Source: Leucogyrophana mollusca
Taxonomy: Eukaryota > Basidiomycota > Agaricomycetes > Boletales
NCBI GenBank assembly: GCA_021014945.1
Contig: MU266336.1
Span: 1 to 64,000, forward strand
Direction: 5' to 3'
Length of the DNA: 64,000 nt
Under the pieces are notes generated by a model. It searched no databases and had not been told where the DNA came from. It worked only from the letters and a program-made list of their open reading frames with translations. Positions 57,914-64,000 of this stretch are shown here, piece by piece. Each line of letters begins with the position of its first letter. Positions within the stretch are counted from its first letter, which is position 1. The position numbers and the translations under genes are program-made.

Positions 57914-59071
57914 TGATCCACCCCACTCTCGCACCGCTAGCGTTCACGCGGGTTCAGGCTCGCATGAGTTGGGCTACTGGAAGGCAGACACCTCTATCCT
58001 TCCGCAAGATTACCTGCTTGCGCAGTGGCGCTCCATCAGTTTATGCCCTACATAACGTTCTTTTTTATGTTTACGAGATTACATCGTCAGACTTTGGAGT
58101 CCGCGCGTCGGGAGAGTCGGCACCAGAGACAATAGCGATAGACTTTAGCAGTGTTGACGCTTGAAAAGGACCCTCATGTTGACACTCATGCAAGTGCACA
58201 GTCAAGTATACCACTTAGCCACTGCAAGGTCAAAGGACGCCATATACGATTTACTAAATAAAAAGTTCATATGTATTGATTACAATAGGGCTGAGCTGCC
58301 CTTACAGACACTGCCAATAAGCGAGGATTCAAAAAGGGTAAGTATAGCACTTTATTTTCTTGGCTTTGTCACTTTGCTCCGATATTCAACGGCCAAGTTG
58401 AACAATATGTATGATGATATATATGGTTGTACTAGTGTAAGTCTATGCAAGTCTACACGATCGCTTTACGTCTGTTTATCAAGCTGATGGTTTGGTCACT
58501 AGGAAGCACTATGATGGTAGGTCACTCAGGAAGATGCGGATGGACCATGCATGCGAACCGGGATCAAACCTGTGCTTTCTATATCCCGTACTGGTAGACG
58601 CATCAAGTTGCGTCCGAGGGACATATCTTTAAGGATACCCTGATTTAGACCCTCTACTCTGCTCAGTGCCATATCCACTGATTTTACTCAGACCTCAGCT
58701 CATGATTACAGAGCTTGGACGTTGGAGCCTAAGGGTAACATAATCCCAGTTTCGGAACATGAAAGCGTGCAAAACCGTACCACCGGCCAGTCCGCTCAAA
58801 AGGACATGTATGTGATGGCTGACTTCAGAACCATCCTCACAGGCCCGTGATATCGCAACGCCCGCCGAGCCTAGCCCATGGAGGCCCGACAGAAATCACC
58901 ATGCACTGCCCGAATACTGATGGTGATCCTTCGTCGTCCCACTGTTAGTGTGAACGCCGTATCTCATGGAGACTGCGGCCCCTGCTATAGATACAAGAAC
59001 ATGACAAGCAACCTTTCAGACTTTCTGGTCAGTCACTCTTGCCTGTATACGCAACTTATTCCAAAGGGACG
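57914..59071. other. Intergenic
   Basis: Several frames of 60-110 codons (58161-58487 and others) without motif. A sequence on the minus strand near 58560-58600 resembles a tRNA T-arm but does not fold as a tRNA. Leader of member 6 at the right end (CCAAAGGGACGATGA). Confidence 0.45.
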
Positions 59072-60767
59072 ATGAAGTCCCCTCACACTCGCTTGCTCTC
59101 TCACCGTCGTTTGGCCTTGGATTCTATTCAGCGTTCTTCATCTGGAATCATTATCGACACAAAACATTCTGAGACCGCCTGCGAAAGTTCAGACCGCGAG
59201 TCTTTCACCCAAGGGTCGGCAACTTGTAACGAAATTAGCGGTAGGTGACGATATACCGTCTCGCGCGATAAGTGCGCTGCTCATTTATCGTGTCTGCCCT
59301 TGATTGAACTCAGAAGGAGAATATGAGGAGTCACCTGAGCTTTCTCCTCAGTCCGCGCATACGTGGAATGAGCCGCGGCTCACAGCGCCCGTATCCCCTC
59401 GTGCGCAGAGAAGGTCGTTCCAGAACACGGTGATATCGAGAAAGAGAAGCGTAAGCGCCGTCGCGGAGAGCGATCTTGCCTCAGCCCCCTCAACGCTAAT
59501 TCCTCGATCACCCTCCCTACAGACTGAGTCTGGGACATCTTATGCATCGACACACTCTACGCTTTCCTCTTCACAGACTTCAACGACAGCGACCCAGATA
59601 ATGACACCGTCCACGAGCAGCCAATTATCTAATTTTAGCGGCGCCTCGGTGGTTTCGCTTTCTGTGGGAGACGTCACCCTGTCTGCACCCACTTCTTCTG
59701 CTACCACAATGTCTTCCGGCTCGGCTTCATCCTCAGCAATCAGTGCCAGTGCACTATCATCGAGGTCACCATCCGCCGCCCGAGACGCCATCCCGATCGA
59801 AGCCGTCGCATCGCCTCCTTCCAACGCGGCTTCTTCATCGCCACCTGAGTCCCTGTCTCAGCCGCCTTCGTCGACATCGTATCAGTCAACTTCCTCTAGT
59901 AGCACATGCCTTGGTCTCCTGGGAGCCGGAATTGGCTGCTCGCAGCCTACTACCAGCTCTTCCACCTGCATCGGCCTTTTAGGTGCTGGAATAGGCTGCA
60001 ACCCGTTTAAGGTTGCGAATGCACCGACAACAGGGGCGACCACTACCGGAACCCCACCCACTACACAACCATCTCCCTCAAAGGCAACTATTACATCCTC
60101 ATCGTCCTCCTCCTCATTGTCTTCCTCATCGCCCTCCTCACCGCCTCCTTCGTCTGCTGTGCCCAACAATTCCTCGTCAGCCCCGCCGACAACATTGCCG
60201 CCTATTACCTCGACAGGTTCCCCTGTACCACAAGTATCCCAAACCCTCCACTCTGCAAACTCGGACACGGACACGATCAAGATCATTATTGGAGCCACTG
60301 TAGGTGGGATAGCTTTGCTTGCCGCGCTTTTATTTTTCTTCATCCGACGTCGGCGAAGAAATCGGATGACACCCCGCCCATTTCCTTATCAAGACCTCCC
60401 AGACCCACCGCTCACCCCCGTTCCTGCTTTTCCATCCGGTATTTTGGTCAAGAACAGACCAAGTGTCTACATACCGGCTGCGAACTCGCGCGTCAGCACC
60501 ACTTCGTCGTTCATCCAGTACCCAGATGCATGTGGGTTGGCGGAGCCTTCACCATCGCCCCGGCCAGATGATGCATCGGCAATTGCGAGGCTTGAGCGCG
60601 ATAGGGAGCTGGAGATGCTATATCCCGCTCGAGGCTACATCTCCAAGGAGGCGCGTGAGGTAGCCAGGGATAGATGGCTGAACCAGCTCATTGAACCGGA
60701 AAGGACATCTCCTACTCCCAGCGAATATTTACCACCTTACCCCCGTTCGGCGAAATCTCACCTATGA
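59072..60767 (+). CDS. Mucin-like single-pass membrane protein, family member 6
   Basis: Exon 1 59072-59240 (MKSPHTRLLSHRRLALDS...) and exon 2 59314-60767 join in phase 1 (1623 nt, 540 aa). A long Ser/Thr/Pro ectodomain contains a duplicated Cys motif, STCLGLLGAGIGC and STCIGLLGAGIGC, related to the Cys module of member 5. The helix at about 377-399 (IIIGATVGGIALLAALLFFFI) is followed by RRRRR. Tail: PFPYQDLPDPPLTP, TSSFIQYPD, DDASAIARLERDRELEMLYP, ARDRWLNQLIEPERT and the end SEYLPPY. The LPxY ending is shared with member 1 and resembles PY-type ligands of Nedd4/Rsp5 WW domains (inference). Presumed plasma-membrane protein; function unknown. Confidence 0.85.
59885..60010 (+). repeat. Duplicated Cys-Gly-Leu motif in member 6
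   Basis: The 13-residue unit STCxGLLGAGIGC occurs twice, 12 residues apart, with nucleotide similarity. Each unit has two cysteines nine apart, so each could form its own disulfide loop. Confidence 0.85.
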
Positions 60768-61265
60768 CAGGGGCCAGTTGATTCAGGCAGCAGAACTCAT
60801 CCACCCCCACGGCGCGAGTGCTTATTATATTATTTATGTCGCGGTAGAAATACAATAGTGACCGCGTTGAACAGGATGGCTTCCCCAACTCGGACTTCGA
60901 CTTCCGTAACGGAGAACACATAACCACCAAATACTACAGGGGTTCACCACATTTAGTACGTCACTCTTAAATATAAGAATGAACAGTATAAAGGATATAT
61001 TCCAAGCGTCACGAGGACGAGAGGGGGACAGACAACAGAGCGAGATAACTGAGAGAACATTTTAACGGCTACAGCGAGTATCAGGGCAGTAATGGCTACA
61101 GAGGGTACCGAGACCAGATCCGGAATATTGCAAGGATATGCGACAAGGAAAGCAGACGGAGCCCGCCCGCAAGATTAAAGAAATCTATACATACAATCAC
61201 GTGCGATAGGGAGAAAAAATCCAAGTGATGGCCAGAAAGGGATGAGATGGAAGTGTATGGTGGAA
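60768..61265. other. Convergent 3' spacer
   Basis: Lies between the ends of member 6 (+) and HMG gene 2 (-). No coding signal. A palindrome-free, purine-rich stretch near 61000-61080 is the only compositional feature. Confidence 0.5.
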
Positions 61266-62964
61266 TCAGAACTCGCGTGTCATTTCATTATAGTCGAAGG
61301 CGAAGGAGGCACCGGTGTTGGTATCCATGCCATTGAACGAACCATCAAAGATGGCGTCGAGGCCAGCAGAGTAGTTCGCAAGATGGGCAGCAGCTTGATC
61401 AACATCACCGCAGCCCTGCTGCTGGTGAGATTGCATCGCGTGAAGGCCGAGACCATCTGTGAAACCATCGTGTTCTGGCGCGGAGAACGCGGATGTCATT
61501 TCCTTCCACATGTCGTGAGATACACCGGCATGCTGAGGCTGAGGTGCAAGCAAGGGAAGCGACTGGTCCGATTGCGCGGGTGATCCGGAGTACGAGGACG
61601 ATGGCTGCGAGCTGGTGAACTCAGTGGGAAGCCAAGATGCCTGGTTGTTGTCCATGAACTTGGACATGCTGGGAATCCAATTATGCGAACCGACGTCGAG
61701 CGACAAATTATGGGGTGAAATATGGTCAAGGGGTGAGATACCGAAATCTTGGGGCGAATGTGCATTAGGCGGAAGGCTGGCAAACAGGTCGTTGATGTTC
61801 TAGGGTCGAACATTAGCTTTTCCACCGAGTAAAACAAGGCAAAAAAAACATACGAAAGGAGCTTCAGTCTGAGGACCTGAGAAGGCAAAGTTCGAGTCGA
61901 GGAACGACGGATCGAACAGGCTGGCGTCAACTTCTGGAAGAGGTGACTCATCCCGCTGCAAATAAGGTGCAGGGGCTACTGCTCCCCACGACTGGCTGCC
62001 TATCGGTTGAACACTTGAAGCCCTTCGCTGGCCTAAAACCAAACGAGCAGAGCGAGAAATGTTACTGACGGGCGATCCAGGCCGCGAATTCGCAAAGAAC
62101 GGAACAGCCGGGAGCGTAATGGGGTTGAAGCGGGAATCGGGCAGAGGAACAGATGACGACCGACGATTCGGATATATCGGCGCGTGAGCGATCGGAACCT
62201 TAATTTCGTCGAGCTTGCGAATCGCAGCTGCCAGTTCGTCACCCTTTTTGCCCTCAAGGAGGAGCTGAGCGACCTCCTCGCACCGCCGTTCGTCTTCAGC
62301 GGTGACCACAGCCTTCTCCTTCTTTTTCTCCTTATTCTTGTTATGCACGGGTCGGAATCGATAGTCCGGATATGTCGCTTTGTGCGCTGCCTTCGCTTGC
62401 TTAGCCTTGGTCTCCCACACGCGCCGCTCCTCCAAAGGAAGAGAGCGCCAGCAGTTACCTGTGCATCGATAATCAATCAGTGATCACATGATACAATAAG
62501 AAGTGGCGATGCATACCGATGATTTTCGAGAGCGATCCGTGGTTAGTCTCGATTGATCCTGGGACGTGCTTTTGACGCACAAAATCCGCACGGAACAGCA
62601 TGAAAGCGTTCGGGGGCCGTGGGATATACCCTAGCGACCGGCGCTTGCCAGGGGGAGCACGTCTCCGCGTCGGGGGCGGCGGAGGAAGCTCTGAAGGGGG
62701 GAACAGCTGCGACGTGGGCGACGATGGCTCGGGAGTCGATGTCGACGACGGTAGGTCGGGCTCTGTGAACGTTCCAGGGGTGACATTCGGCGCGAAAGTC
62801 ACTGCCCGTGGCGAAGGTGACTGGATTCCATAAATTCCAGGCCTCACGGGGTTGAAAGCAGCTAAAAATCCACGACGTTCAGTCAGGTATTTGGTAGGGA
62901 TGGCAGCGAACTTACAAAGTGCTATTGACGAACGTCTTCGGTGAGATAAGCGAACAGCAGGCAT
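61266..62964 (-). CDS. HMG-box (MATA_HMG type) transcription factor 2
   Basis: Exons 62964-62916, 62861-62517, 62458-61854 and 61799-61266 join in frame (1533 nt, 510 aa). It starts MPAVRLSHRRRSS with SPSPRAVTF at 31-39. The HMG box at about 95-168 (YIPRPPNAFMLFRADFV, NHGSLSKIIGNCWRSLPLEERRVWE, TYPDYRFRPV) is of normal length, with an intron inside it. A Lys-rich stretch follows the box. The C-terminal half is rich in Ser/Pro/Gln/Asp, as in activation domains. Known relatives regulate mating, filament growth and fruiting in basidiomycetes; the target here is unknown. Paralogue of the gene at 25717-27464: same MPAxR start, a short phase-1 first exon, SPxPRAxTF at the same residue position, and YPxYxxRP box ending. 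Confidence 0.88.
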
Positions 62965-64000
62965 GTCTATAGATGAGAGTATAATACGATGGCCGGAGGG
63001 TGTCGGAAGCTCCCTAAAGCAGGAGACAAAAGAGATGAGAGGGGGGAACAAAAAGCGTTATTGTTTGAGCGTTTCCTTTTATCGATTCCCCAGGGAACCC
63101 GCGATATCTTCCAATCTCACAGGCGAGAAAATACGAGGACCGAAGCGGGGGCGTCAATTCTGAAGGCTTCGTGGACGAGACCCCAGGACACTGCCATCAA
63201 CCCTTCCCAGGTTATACAAGGGGAACCTACACTGCATGTTGGTGATGGGAATTTCGCTTTAGGTATTTTTGGGGTATAAAATGTTGATATATGTTTCGTA
63301 ACTTACCGGGGTCCTCAGGATGGAAGCTCGACCCTTTTTATCCACTGCCTTGTATACGAAACGGGACGTTAGCTTTACTCTTCCAACTATGGTGTGTCTT
63401 GTGTGCTTTGAGCGCATCTGCTCGTGTTGCTTTCGCAGGTACACGTGTTCACAGTTCAGGACCTCTCTCGCCCGAAATCCCACCCAAGACTCACGCTCGC
63501 TGGGCTTCACAATGGCGCGCATTTGTAGGTGAGTGCTGCACAACGGGTCTGGTCGCCGATTCTTTCCTTGCGTACAAGGGGAGGAAGGGGACCCAGCGCC
63601 CATAAACTGTGGATAGCCCGCCTACTTGCCGACATCCAGGGAAGGATTTTGACAGTCGGCCGCCGGCGGCCTGCTGTAATAAAATGAACGGCATGTTCTC
63701 GTTCCCATCCGCTCGCCTGACCTCGGTGCTCATAGAGCGAGGTAAATCTTGACGCTGAACCGCCACCAGTACTTAGCTATGTATAGGGCGCTGACTGCAG
63801 GTCTGACGATCCCAAGTCTTACCGAGAACTCAAGTCTTGACCGTCTGGTAGGTGGCCCAGTGGAACATTCATCAAGAACAGCGCCTACTTGTGGTTCGTG
63901 GTCGGAGCATAGGCTGATGACATCCCGTCGCTTCCGCCAACCCAACAATCTTCGACCAGGAAGATCTTAATTGGATTTTAGTATCGGCGGAACTTCCACG
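62965..64000. other. Window end, no gene supported
   Basis: Promoter side of HMG gene 2, then frames of 60-114 codons on both strands (for example 63259-63603 on the minus strand) without recognisable motif. A gene crossing the right border cannot be excluded. Confidence 0.4.

Noticed and set aside
58555..58640. tRNA-like T-arm sequence on the minus strand
   Set aside because: A GGTTTGATCCC-like block is present, but no matching acceptor, D-arm or anticodon arm can be paired around it.

Overview
This is nuclear DNA from a filamentous basidiomycete, most likely an Agaricomycete. The evidence is many short introns (about 50-70 nt, GT...AG), a BUB3 gene and a VPS68 gene with fungal-type exon structure, several protein types I know mainly from Agaricomycetes (DUF7770-like, DUF6534-like membrane proteins, MATA_HMG-type regulators with a YPxYxxRP ending, F-box/LRR relics), and dispersed, partly decayed gene copies. 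I cannot name the species. No rRNA, tRNA, CRISPR array or intact transposon was recognised.

Left third (1-24 kb), a duplication-rich accessory region: a class-I glutamine-amidotransferase gene with an internal amplified repeat and a probable 3' frameshift; an old second copy of its upstream region; two near-identical APH/kinase-like genes on about 2 kb duplicated segments on either side of a DUF7770-like gene; a decayed Pro/Gln-rich coding region; an acidic unknown protein; a convergent, inverted pair of DUF6534-like membrane-protein genes; the spindle-checkpoint gene BUB3; and a frameshifted F-box/LRR relic.

Middle (24-36 kb): an HMG-box transcription factor gene, followed by about 8 kb in which I can support no gene, then a small Cys/His-rich nuclear-looking protein.

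Right part (37-63 kb): six genes for Ser/Thr-rich (mucin-like), single-pass membrane proteins with related cytoplasmic tails, interleaved with a LAT-type amino-acid permease, an LRR protein, a short-chain dehydrogenase (with an in-frame stop), a VPS68 homologue, and two copies of a small protein with an N-myristoylation-type start and one membrane helix. Two of the mucin-like genes each converge on one copy of the small protein gene; this two-gene module is tandemly duplicated (about 2.95 kb offset). A second HMG-box gene, clearly paralogous to the first, closes the cluster. The mucin-like family and its paired small myristoyl/TM protein are the most system-like and least explained content of the window; a surface sensor or adhesion role is inference only.
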